From Chthonomonas calidirosea (GTDB taxonomy: Bacteria; Armatimonadota; Fimbriimonadia; Fimbriimonadales; Fimbriimonadaceae), in the NCBI GenBank assembly GCA_945882415.1, contig CAMCWC010000009.1, positions 1 to 64,000 on the forward strand: a stretch of DNA of 64,000 nt, given 5' to 3'. The notes beneath the pieces are model-generated. The model saw only the letters and a program-made list of their open reading frames with translations. It had not been told where the DNA came from and ran no database searches. This document shows, piece after piece, positions 26,601 through 34,684 of this stretch; positions within the stretch are counted from its first letter, which is position 1; each line of letters starts with the position of its first letter. Both the position numbers and the translations under genes were made by a program.

Positions 26601-27325
26601 TCTCCTCCGACGAGGGTTCCGGTTTCGTTGCCAGAAAGGGCAGAGGTAAGGCTGCCTGAGGCGTTAAAGTTAAGCACGATCAGCGGCAATTTGTTCTCGC
26701 GGCACATCGTGAAAGCGGTTTGGTCCATTACGCCAAGTCGTTCTTGGATGGCGGTGCTGTAATCCAAGGTGTCGTAGCGAACGGCGTCATCGTGCTTCTT
26801 GGGGTCCTTGTCGTAGACTCCGTCGACTTTGGTAGCTTTGACCAAGACATCAGCTTCAATTTCAAGCGCACGGAGAACCGACGCGGTGTCGGTGGTGAAG
26901 TAAGGGTTTCCGGTTCCGGCGGCAAAAAGGACAACGCGTCCCTTTTCAAGATGCCGAATCGCTCGACGTCGAATGAATTGCTCGGCAACCGCCGAAATCT
27001 GAACCGCGCTTTGAACTCGCACGGGAACGCCGGCCTGTTCGATTGCACCTTGCAAAGCAAGTGCGTTCATCAGAGTGCCAAGCATGCCCATCTGGTCAGC
27101 CACCGCACGGTCAATACCGCCTTCGGCTGAGAACGATTCGCCGCGAACAAAGTTTCCGCCGCCTACAACGATGCCGATTTCGTGGCCGGCCGCATGGACG
27201 CTAGCGATTTCTTGGGCAATGTACTTGAGTACATGAGGATCGAGGCCAAAACCAAGGTCTCCCGCGAGTGCCTCACCGCTAAGTTTGACGAGTGCACGCC
27301 GGAATGAACGCCTTTCGAATGCCAT
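26597..27325 (-). CDS. pyrH: UMP kinase
   Basis: A 242-residue amino-acid-kinase-fold enzyme that phosphorylates UMP to UDP. RALVKLSGEALAGD, GIVVGGGNFVRG, DQMGMLGTLMNALAL and KVDGVYDKDPKKH are diagnostic of bacterial PyrH. The start at 27325 (MAFERRSF) has a GAGG Shine-Dalgarno at suitable spacing; the frame extends to 27385 but without family similarity. It leads the pyrH-frr-uppS group. Confidence 0.95.
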   Translation of the reverse strand: MAFERRSFRRALVKLSGEALAGDLGFGLDPHVLKYIAQEIASVHAAGHEIGIVVGGGNFVRGESFSAEGGIDRAVADQMGMLGTLMNALALQGAIEQAGVPVRVQSAVQISAVAEQFIRRRAIRHLEKGRVVLFAAGTGNPYFTTDTASVLRALEIEADVLVKATKVDGVYDKDPKKHDDAVRYDTLDYSTAIQERLGVMDQTAFTMCRENKLPLIVLNFNASGSLTSALSGNETGTLVGGE

Positions 27326-27384
27326 CGTGAGTACCTCGGCTTTGCGATCAAATTTGATGCCAAACGAACTACAAAGCTCCGGCA

Positions 27385-27390
27385 AGTATA
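27385..27390 (-). promoter_or_regulatory. Candidate -10 box of pyrH-frr-uppS
   Basis: TATACT on the minus strand, about 60 nt upstream of the pyrH ATG, in the 89-nt gap before the next gene. A weak TTAAGG (27413-27408) stands 17 nt further upstream as a possible -35 box. Confidence 0.5.
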
Positions 27391-27414
27391 CCGTCGCGAG
27401 CGCCGAACCTTAAC

Positions 27415-28344
27415 CTAAGTGTTATTGCTGAACAGCCGAACGGCCTCTGGACTTCCCGGTACGAGTTGAGCTTGCTCAAACAACTTGTTGGCATGTTGTG
27501 CCTGTTCGATGAGCGATTGGGCGACCGCGGCATCAACAAAGCGTCCTTCGTCATCGGTGGCTTTGCCGCCGATTCTCTCGCAGAACGCGCGCGCGGTTCG
27601 AAGGGCACCTTCGATCGCCTTTTCTGGATTTGGGCACATTGGAATCGAGCAACCAATACTGACGCCCTCATGCTGTACTCCGGCTTGAACGTTGCCAAGC
27701 GAGAACTTTTCGACCGGCCCTAGAGGCAAAACTTCAAACAAGGCAAGTTCGCTCCCGCGTACGCGGTACACAAACGAACCATCCGGCGAAAACTGTAGCC
27801 CCAGCGCGGCGCAGGTGCGCCAAATTTCAAGTTCAGAAACCATGCGACGGGTCGGATGGAAAGTCAGGCAAAGACCGATGTCTAAGTTCGCCAAGACACG
27901 ACGAAGGTCCATGCTGAGATAGTCCACGTCCTCGATTCTGGGCAGACAAACCGCACGACGATTCACGGCTTCCGCGAAGTGGTGGGTCGTTTTTTCGAGC
28001 AAGACCGCCGCTTTAGTCTTGAGATCGCCATCGTGGCGGGCGACCGGCCAAGAGAGCGCTAGCGAATCATAGGACCCGTTCTTATCGCCCGTGAGAACGT
28101 GCCATTTGGTGTCACTGGGCCGCATTGCCCACGCTTGTGGATGCCCAAGGGCGACGTACCAATCCTGATCCAGAATTCGGGCCGCGGCGTGAGCAGGCAC
28201 CGAGTACGGCCCAACCATTTCGATGGTGAACTCAATGCGGGGAAGCGGACCGTTTTTCCATGCTGGCACCGGGATCGCTCCAGGAAGTTCAATCTTTGGA
28301 TCTGGCAGCAGCGGGCCACCAAACAAGTCGTCGGTTGTCAGCAT
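27415..28344 (-). CDS. Protein with ZipA C-terminal-like domain (tentative)
   Basis: A 309-residue soluble protein. Residues about 135-300 (IGLCLTFHPTRRMVSELEIWRTCAALGLQF, DGSFVYR, LFEVLPL, then CPNPEKAIEGALRTARAFCERIGG and DDEGRFVDAAV) follow the order of elements in the ZipA C-terminal FtsZ-binding domain: a strand with an aliphatic core, GL-F/FxYR, LF, a P...F-like strand, a helix with A..FA..LGG and a final D-x-R. Unlike ZipA there is no N-terminal membrane anchor. The first ~130 residues match nothing I know. A role in cell division is inference only. It is adjacent to pyrH and era. Confidence 0.5.
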   Translation of the reverse strand: MLTTDDLFGGPLLPDPKIELPGAIPVPAWKNGPLPRIEFTIEMVGPYSVPAHAAARILDQDWYVALGHPQAWAMRPSDTKWHVLTGDKNGSYDSLALSWPVARHDGDLKTKAAVLLEKTTHHFAEAVNRRAVCLPRIEDVDYLSMDLRRVLANLDIGLCLTFHPTRRMVSELEIWRTCAALGLQFSPDGSFVYRVRGSELALFEVLPLGPVEKFSLGNVQAGVQHEGVSIGCSIPMCPNPEKAIEGALRTARAFCERIGGKATDDEGRFVDAAVAQSLIEQAQHANKLFEQAQLVPGSPEAVRLFSNNT

Positions 28345-28365
28345 GGGATTGTGGCGAGAGGGTTC

Positions 28366-29265
28366 TTACTGGTCGTATTCCAGCTCGTGGAGAATTCGTG
28401 GCGACATGCGCCAGTCTTCCACAACCTTTACGTGTAAATCTAGGAAAAGTGGCTTTCCTAACAGCTCTTCAATCTCTTGACGGGCTGTCGTTCCAATTCG
28501 TTTGATGAACGCGCCCTGCTTTCCGATCAGGATCGCCCGTTGGCTTGGTTTTTCGACAATGATGTTCGCACGAACCCGGATGATGTGGGGCTCTTCAGAC
28601 CAGTCTTCCACCGTCACTGCCGTGGCATGCGGAATCTCTTGGCGAGTCAAATTCAGAATCTTCTCCCGAACAAACTCACCGGCCATGAACCGGCTGGATT
28701 GATCCGTAAGCTCGTCGGGTCCGTAAAGCGGATGCCGTTCGGGCAACACTTCCACGATCATCTCGGCAAGCTTGTCGATATTTCGTGCCTGCGTTGCCGT
28801 GGTCAACATGTAGTTGTCGCTACCTAGGAGTTCGCAGAAGGCGTCGACGTTCCTTTGAACGTTTTCAGCCTTGAGCTGGTCCATTTTGTTCAGACACAGG
28901 ATGAGCGGAAGCTCCCGCTCTTTGCGGTTTGCCCGAATCAGGGCGGCGATTTGGTTGTCTGGCTCACCCGGGTGGTGAGAGACATCGCCGACGAATACGA
29001 TGGCGTCGATCTCGGCAAGCGCTCGCCGAGCCTGCTCGTTCATCGCTTTCCCGAGGGCAGTGTGTGCATCGTGGATTCCCGGAGTGTCCACGAAGACGAT
29101 TTGGTAGTCCTCGGTGGTTGAGATTCCGACGATGCGGCGGCGAGTCGTTTGCGGCTTGTCGCTCACGATGGAGACCTTTTGGCCAACCATCGCGTTCATC
29201 AGCGTGCTCTTACCGACGTTCGGTTTCCCGATAAGCGCAACTTGTCCCGCGCGAAATTCGCCCAT
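28366..29265 (-). CDS. era: GTPase Era
   Basis: A 299-residue GTPase required for 30S ribosome maturation. The G domain has GKPNVGKSTLMNAM (G1), FVDTPGIHD (G3) and LCLNKMDQ (G4). The C-terminal KH domain (about 205-299) has IIVEKPSQRAILIGKQGAFIKRIG, which binds the 3' end of 16S rRNA. Its ATG overlaps the stop of the preceding large gene by 1 nt. Confidence 0.97.
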   Translation of the reverse strand: MGEFRAGQVALIGKPNVGKSTLMNAMVGQKVSIVSDKPQTTRRRIVGISTTEDYQIVFVDTPGIHDAHTALGKAMNEQARRALAEIDAIVFVGDVSHHPGEPDNQIAALIRANRKERELPLILCLNKMDQLKAENVQRNVDAFCELLGSDNYMLTTATQARNIDKLAEMIVEVLPERHPLYGPDELTDQSSRFMAGEFVREKILNLTRQEIPHATAVTVEDWSEEPHIIRVRANIIVEKPSQRAILIGKQGAFIKRIGTTARQEIEELLGKPLFLDLHVKVVEDWRMSPRILHELEYDQ

Positions 29266-32200
29266 TAGTCTCGCTTCCTGAACATGACATTCACGACTTG
29301 ATCTGCATTTGGAACCGCGGGGGCGTGGAATTCGCTTTGGCGATTTGTCGGCGCATTATTGCGGTCGTTCGTTCTACCGGTTCGGCGACGTCGTCTTCGG
29401 TGTCCAGGTTCATCTACATTGCCAACGGCAGGAGTAAGCCCTTCTTCCTCGACCTGTGGCCGAAGGAACCATTCATCCACGCTTTCCTCAGGATCGGCAC
29501 CGGTCATCCACTCACCGAGCTTCATGACTGGAACATCGAACGCTTCGATGTCGTTGCGAACGTTGGCCACGCGAGCCGGGATGTCTTCGATGTGAAGGAC
29601 GTCCGTCGGATTCGTCTTGAGCATGTGCTCGATCTCGGTCTTCTGTCCGACCAAGAACACGTGCGTGCTGCCATCAACCGCCGTGAAGCGAAGCTGCGCG
29701 GAATCTATCGATGCCCATTGATCATTGACGAGGTCGTAAGCGCTGAACTTCTCTGGCAGCGCAATGTTGCGCGATCCAGCCCCGGTGCAGTGCACCGTAA
29801 GGAACGGCGACCGAACGTGAACAACGTCGTTTTGGAAGTTCCAAACGTGCGCCCCTGCCATTTGCGCTAGGGCGCGAATGAGCTGAGGGTTGACGACCGG
29901 TTCGCCAAGGAACACGCTAGTCCAGTTGCCTTCGGCATCATCGTCGAACTTGCGGACGACAAAGCTGGCGAGGCCGGACTGGGAGTATTCGCCGAGGACG
30001 GTTGCGTCTTCGGGAATGGCAAAGTAGCTTGGCTCGAGCTGAGCGTTTCCGCTGATTGTCTTCTCAGGGAAGGCTTCGGCCAGCGGGTGGCGTCGGTTGA
30101 CCAGATTGGTTCCGGCTTTGCTGTAGAACGGCTGTGGCTTCAGCGCGATACCGGTGACTTCACGAGCTCGCTCCAAGGCATCTCGACCGCTGTCGAACAT
30201 GCCGGCGGTGTAGAGCCAGAAGAGCACCTTTCCGTCCTTCTGCAACCGCGTCTTGATCGCAGCGCGAAGGTCGGGGCGGATATCCCAAGCGTTAAGGAAC
30301 AAGTACAGCTTGCTCTCGGGGAACACCTCTCGGTGTGCCAAGTCGCTGAGCAGATAGAAGCCAACGCTGACGCCAGCCCGGAGTACGGACTCTCGAACGT
30401 TTTGGACGAGGAGCGCGAAGGCGTTTTGGTCCACCAAGTAGGCCAGCGAGCGCTCGTCAACGAAGACGGCGACTTCTGGATCGGGTGACGTGGCTTCCAT
30501 GCGAAGAATGAGCGCTTCTCGTAGCTTCGCGGCTCGAGACCACACGCTGGCGGTTCGAAGCCAGCCGTTGCCCCAAAGGTCCATCCATGCCGCACCAGCT
30601 CCGTGAGAGAGGGCGGCACCGGCACCACGCCAGTGAACGCTCTCGAGCGCCTGTGGAGTCTTCAGAAGCGGGTTGTGATCGCTATCTGGGTCAGCCAACT
30701 CGCCGAGAGAGGTGCGATAGTCCTCGAGGCTTACGTACAACTTGCCGTTCAATGCGAAGCTATCGATTGGAGCGGGGAAGGAACCCGTACCGCCTGGCTC
30801 ACGGTTTCGGTAGCTCGGCGGACCGGCGATGTAATCGACCTCTTCGGCACGGAGTAGCTTGCCAAGGGCAAGGTGTCCGTTTGAAGGGTGAGACCATTCA
30901 AACGTGTAGCCGTAGCTCACACCAACCAGGAAGTAACCGTTCGAGGCTTCCTTTGCCGCGTAGGCCAAGCTGCGAATCCGTCGCACCGTCTCATCACTCA
31001 AGAAGAGGTGGTAATCGACGTATCGTCGCTGGCGGCGCGAGGACCGGACGAATCGCTCGCCGTCGGCACCCTCAGGCAGGAACTGCGGAACGTCGATGTC
31101 GGCGAAGTTTGCGCTACCATCGAACCAGGAAGCGCGCAGAGCGACGACGTCTTGGTTGTAGCGAGTGCGAGCCCAGTCGCGGAATTTTCGTTGCGCAGCG
31201 TGGGAATCGTCGTATCCGTCGAGGTCAGACAGGAACCACTCATTTCGCTCCAAGTGAACGCCCATGGCGTGCCCCTTGAGCGGTCCAATGAGGAGGTTCC
31301 GCACAAATTGCGCGAGGTGTAGTTCGGCGTCCTGCCAGAAAGCGTCGTCGCAGATGCTTGGCTGAGCAAGAGAACCATCAAGGCCACGGAACTTTGCATC
31401 CGGGTACTTGGTGTCCCATCCACGGTCTGCGGTGAACTCCACCCGGAAGATGACTTGCGCCTCAGGGTCGACCTTGACGATGGCAACCAGCAGGTTTTCA
31501 GCCAAGGTTGTCGCTTCTTCGAGCCCGGTTTCCGAGACCTCCAGATCGATGGCGACCATGTGCAAGTGAATGCCCGAATCAGAGGCCAGCTTGACTTCTT
31601 CGAGCAAGATGTCGGTGCGCTTGCTATCCCGAGCGCGGCCGTAAAGCATCAGCGGTGGGTAGACGCGGTGGTCTCGAACCAGCGTTGGCAAGCCGTTTCG
31701 AAGCACGACCTGCGGCGCATCACTTGGAATCGCGATTTCTCGGGCTCGTGGTGCCGCGGCAGGGGCGACTGGCTCTTCCGCCGCTACGACTTCGGACGAT
31801 TCTGGAGTCGCTTCGGACCGCTCACGGAATCCGCGTCGGCCACGTCGACCGCGTCGGTCGTCATCGCGCTCGGTGTCCCGAGCTTCGCGGGCTGGCTTTA
31901 CGGTGTCGTTGCCGACCGTACGCCAGTTGATGGTTAGCACGCCGTCGGGAGTGTCTTCGTCGGCAATCGACGTTGATTCAAGTGCCACCGAAGGAGTCAG
32001 AACCTTTACTGCAGCAACTGGCTGGCTTGGTTCCTCGACCACCGGAGTTGCTACCGGCTTCGGCTCGCGGCGAGAAGTTGGTTTAGTAGTTGAGCGGGTG
32101 CGGAAGGCGACAGCAAGACCGTCGTCCGTTCGTTCAAATTCCAACTCGGCCGAAACGGCAATCGCGGGCTCGGCAAGGTTGATTTGCCGTGCTGGCTCTT

Positions 32201-32615
32201 CTTTTGGTTCGGGCTGGCGATTTCGCGCTGGCTTCTTCTCCGCAGCCGCGCGGCTTCGGAAAACGGGCAAGAGCAGGTCGTCGTCGTTCGCGGAAGACGC
32301 TTCTTCAACCGGGGCAGCCTTGGCAGCAGGACTGGGTGGCGTGACGGCAGGCTTAGTCGACTTACGCTGGATCGGGCGCAACGTGACAACAAGGCCCTCT
32401 TCAGCAGAATCTGCCGAAAAGGCTTCGATGGCAGTTGATGGCGCTTCCGCCACTTCTGGCTCGGTCGCTTTCTTAGTGGTTCGTCGAGGCTTCTTGACGG
32501 GTTCGACGGTCGGTTCTGATGCGCTGGACTTTGCCCGGGCTTTCTTAGCGGGGGTGGCGTCTACAGGTTGGTCAGAGGAGATGACAGGTTCGGTCGTTAC
32601 TTTCTTCCGGGGCAT
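29265..32615 (-). CDS. GH42-like (beta-galactosidase-fold) protein with long disordered tails
   Basis: A 1116-residue protein with no signal peptide. Residues 1-295 are disordered, rich in Pro, Ala, Lys, Glu and Thr (KKAR, KKPRRTTKK, RRGRRGRRGFR). Residues about 310-650 resemble a GH42-like TIM barrel: Asn458-Glu459 in HLERNEWF is the likely acid/base, and DYIAGPPSYRNREPGGTGSF plus LNGKLYVSLEDYRT (Glu631) are typical of the family. Residues about 710-830 resemble a beta-galactosidase trimerisation domain. The tail is Arg-rich (RRRRRRTGR). A predicted cytoplasmic glycosidase-fold protein with nucleic-acid-binding-like tails between era and a HAD gene is unusual. Four copies of a short motif occur in the N-terminal tail. 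Function unknown. Confidence 0.7.
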   Translation of the reverse strand: MPRKKVTTEPVISSDQPVDATPAKKARAKSSASEPTVEPVKKPRRTTKKATEPEVAEAPSTAIEAFSADSAEEGLVVTLRPIQRKSTKPAVTPPSPAAKAAPVEEASSANDDDLLLPVFRSRAAAEKKPARNRQPEPKEEPARQINLAEPAIAVSAELEFERTDDGLAVAFRTRSTTKPTSRREPKPVATPVVEEPSQPVAAVKVLTPSVALESTSIADEDTPDGVLTINWRTVGNDTVKPAREARDTERDDDRRGRRGRRGFRERSEATPESSEVVAAEEPVAPAAAPRAREIAIPSDAPQVVLRNGLPTLVRDHRVYPPLMLYGRARDSKRTDILLEEVKLASDSGIHLHMVAIDLEVSETGLEEATTLAENLLVAIVKVDPEAQVIFRVEFTADRGWDTKYPDAKFRGLDGSLAQPSICDDAFWQDAELHLAQFVRNLLIGPLKGHAMGVHLERNEWFLSDLDGYDDSHAAQRKFRDWARTRYNQDVVALRASWFDGSANFADIDVPQFLPEGADGERFVRSSRRQRRYVDYHLFLSDETVRRIRSLAYAAKEASNGYFLVGVSYGYTFEWSHPSNGHLALGKLLRAEEVDYIAGPPSYRNREPGGTGSFPAPIDSFALNGKLYVSLEDYRTSLGELADPDSDHNPLLKTPQALESVHWRGAGAALSHGAGAAWMDLWGNGWLRTASVWSRAAKLREALILRMEATSPDPEVAVFVDERSLAYLVDQNAFALLVQNVRESVLRAGVSVGFYLLSDLAHREVFPESKLYLFLNAWDIRPDLRAAIKTRLQKDGKVLFWLYTAGMFDSGRDALERAREVTGIALKPQPFYSKAGTNLVNRRHPLAEAFPEKTISGNAQLEPSYFAIPEDATVLGEYSQSGLASFVVRKFDDDAEGNWTSVFLGEPVVNPQLIRALAQMAGAHVWNFQNDVVHVRSPFLTVHCTGAGSRNIALPEKFSAYDLVNDQWASIDSAQLRFTAVDGSTHVFLVGQKTEIEHMLKTNPTDVLHIEDIPARVANVRNDIEAFDVPVMKLGEWMTGADPEESVDEWFLRPQVEEEGLTPAVGNVDEPGHRRRRRRTGRTNDRNNAPTNRQSEFHAPAVPNADQVVNVMFRKRD

Positions 32616-33301
32616 GAGGTTGTGTTTTCAGCGGTAAGAGCCCAACTCAACAAGGATTCGGGGGTGGGGAAATAGAGTTCGGGGTCGAAGGCCAGCAGGT
32701 CTTCAGTTCTCCCGGCACCGTATCCGACGGCAGCAGATTTCATGCCTGCGGATTTCGCGCATTGGATGTCGAAAATGGAGTCGCCGATGAAGATTGCTTC
32801 GCTCGGCTTAACCTCGAGCAATCGGCAAGCTAACCAGGCACTTTCAGGATCTGGTTTCGGCTTCTGTACGTCCGACGCAGATACGGTTGCATCTACGTGG
32901 CGAGTGGCGTCAAATCTTTTCAAAAACGGAGTCAGCTCGTTCTTTGACTTGCTGGTGACCAAAGCGATTTTCAAACCGGCAGCTCGAGCGACGCGCAATG
33001 CTTCGATCGCGTCTTGAAAAGGCGTCTCGGCGTGGGCGTGAATTTCGAACATCTCCATGGCATGCTTTGCCATATCGCTAAGGACGACTGGATCATTGGT
33101 TACGCCTTCGTAGTTCGCTAACTGTCGAGTGAGCGGAACCCCAATCTGACCGAGAATCACTTCTCGCGTTGGGCAAGGCTGTTGGAACCGATGAAACGTA
33201 TCCGTTATGCCCAGTACGATGACGTCGATGCTGTTCACCAACGTTCCGTCGACATCGAAGAGTACGGCACGAAAATCCGTGAGCTTCGGCGTCCGGGGCA
33301 T
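32597..33301 (-). CDS. HAD-family phosphatase (phosphoglycolate phosphatase-like)
   Basis: A 234-residue haloacid dehalogenase superfamily hydrolase. Motif I is VLFDVDGTLVNS, motif II VTSKSK, motif III Lys in QKPKPDPES and motif IV FIGDSIFDIQCAKSAGM. The cap is the small alpha-helical type of Gph/PpaX/beta-phosphoglucomutase relatives. The substrate is unknown. Its 3' end overlaps the start of the GH42-like gene by 19 nt. Confidence 0.85.
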   Translation of the reverse strand: MPRTPKLTDFRAVLFDVDGTLVNSIDVIVLGITDTFHRFQQPCPTREVILGQIGVPLTRQLANYEGVTNDPVVLSDMAKHAMEMFEIHAHAETPFQDAIEALRVARAAGLKIALVTSKSKNELTPFLKRFDATRHVDATVSASDVQKPKPDPESAWLACRLLEVKPSEAIFIGDSIFDIQCAKSAGMKSAAVGYGAGRTEDLLAFDPELYFPTPESLLSWALTAENTTSCPGRK

Positions 33302-33342
33302 TGGATCACAGTATGACAGATTCTGCTAGGTAACCTGCAGGC

Positions 33343-33723
33343 ATGACGCGTGATGCGATTTCGACTCCAAACGCTCCGGCCGCAATCGGCCCTTATAGCC
33401 AGGCGATCAAGGCAAGCGGGAACTTTATTTTCTTGAGCGGACAGGTCCCTCTCACCCCGGCAGGCGAACTCATTACGGGCGATATCAAACTTCAGGCCAC
33501 GCAAAGCCTTAACAATCTGAAAGCGGTACTTGAAGCCGAAGGTCTTTCGATGGACAACATCGTGAAAACCACCATCTTGCTTTCTTCAATGGAACACTTT
33601 GCCGCGGTTAACGAAGTCTATGCGACCTACTTCGGAGACGTACCTCCGGCAAGGGCGACCTACGCGGTAGCCGGACTACCTAAGGGTGCCGACATCGAAA
33701 TCGAAGCCATCGCTGTATTTTGA
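33343..33723 (+). CDS. ridA: RidA family deaminase
   Basis: A 126-residue YjgF/YER057c/UK114 protein, which hydrolyses reactive enamine/imine intermediates of PLP enzymes. Signatures: APAAIGPYSQAIKASG, FLSGQVPLTPAGELI, NLKAVLEAEGLSMDNIVKTT and PARATYAVAGLPKGADIEIEAIA, with the substrate-binding Arg in PARA. It overlaps the next gene by TTGA and is divergent from the HAD gene. Confidence 0.93.
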   Translation: MTRDAISTPNAPAAIGPYSQAIKASGNFIFLSGQVPLTPAGELITGDIKLQATQSLNNLKAVLEAEGLSMDNIVKTTILLSSMEHFAAVNEVYATYFGDVPPARATYAVAGLPKGADIEIEAIAVF

Positions 33724-34628
33724 GCAAGCGTATCGTTTCGATCAGCCTTGGAACATCTGAGCGCGATCTGACCCAAACCGTGCACCTGCTTGGCGACGCC
33801 TTCGAGCTGGTGCGGGAAGGGGTGGATGGCGACTTGTCGCGTTTTGCTCGTCGTTTCGCGGAGCTGGATGGGCAAGTAGATGCGCTGGGAATCGGTGGTG
33901 CGGACCTCTACGTGTTTAGCGGCGGCCGTCGGTACACCTTCAAGCAAATCGAGAAACTTACACGGGCGGTTCAAAAGACTCCTCTCGTCGACGGTTCCGG
34001 CTTGAAGAACACCCTCGAATACGACACGATTCAGTGGCTACAGCAGGAAGGGGTTGTGGACTTCCGGAAGGCCAAGACACTCCTTGTAGCAGGCGTGGAT
34101 CGATCCGGCATGACGCAGGCGCTCACCGAGATCGGGGCGGATGTGACTTTCGGCGACATGATGTTTGGACTCGGCTTGAACGTGCCTATTCGCTCGATTG
34201 ATCGGCTGGAACCACTTGCCCGAATCTTGCTGCCCGTCGTCACGCGATTGCCTCTGAAATGGATATATCCAACCGGGGACAAGCAGAAGGTTCGAACCCC
34301 AAAGTTCGGTCATTACTTTGCGGAAGCGGAGATCATTGCGGGAGATTGGCACTTTATTCGGCGCTTTGCTCCAGACAACTTGGCCGGAAAAACCGTGATC
34401 ACCCAGACCGTTCGAGAGGCCGACGTCAAACTGCTGCAAACCATGGGAGTAAGACAACTCGTCACCACTACTCCGCTAATCGGGAATGCAACCTTCGCGA
34501 CGAACGTCATGGAAGGGGTGGTAGTCGCTCACTTGGGCAAAAATCCCTCTGAAATCACCCAGGCAGACTATCGCACGGTGATCAGAGAAATGGGCTGGAA
34601 ACCGGGCGTCATCAACCTAGCAGACTAA
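33720..34628 (+). CDS. Quinate 5-dehydrogenase-family protein (uncharacterised)
   Basis: A 302-residue protein with a TTG start overlapping the ridA stop. RIVSISLGTSERDLTQTVHLLGDAFELVREGVDGD, ALGIGGADLYVFSGGRRYTFK and TPLVDGSGLKNTLEYDT match a family that databases label quinate 5-dehydrogenase, found in Deinococcus-Thermus and Chloroflexi-type genomes. I know of no experimental proof of that activity. No obvious nucleotide-binding GxGxxG is present, which argues against a classical dehydrogenase. It precedes the AAR-like gene and the two may act together. Confidence 0.6.
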   Translation: MSKRIVSISLGTSERDLTQTVHLLGDAFELVREGVDGDLSRFARRFAELDGQVDALGIGGADLYVFSGGRRYTFKQIEKLTRAVQKTPLVDGSGLKNTLEYDTIQWLQQEGVVDFRKAKTLLVAGVDRSGMTQALTEIGADVTFGDMMFGLGLNVPIRSIDRLEPLARILLPVVTRLPLKWIYPTGDKQKVRTPKFGHYFAEAEIIAGDWHFIRRFAPDNLAGKTVITQTVREADVKLLQTMGVRQLVTTTPLIGNATFATNVMEGVVVAHLGKNPSEITQADYRTVIREMGWKPGVINLAD

Positions 34629-34655
34629 CCGCCAACCGTGTACTTGCCCCTGTGG

Positions 34656-34661
34656 TACATT
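34656..34661 (+). promoter_or_regulatory. Candidate extended -10 box before the AAR-like gene
   Basis: TACATT preceded by TGG (extended -10, TGn) lies 24 nt before the GTG at 34685, and AAGGAG (34663-34668) follows. No -35 box seen. Confidence 0.35.
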
Positions 34662-34684
34662 CAAGGAGTTAACAGTTTCTTAAC

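Noticed and set aside
26013-26762. 249-codon plus-strand frame opposite frr and pyrH
   Set aside because: Antisense shadow across two conserved genes and their junction.
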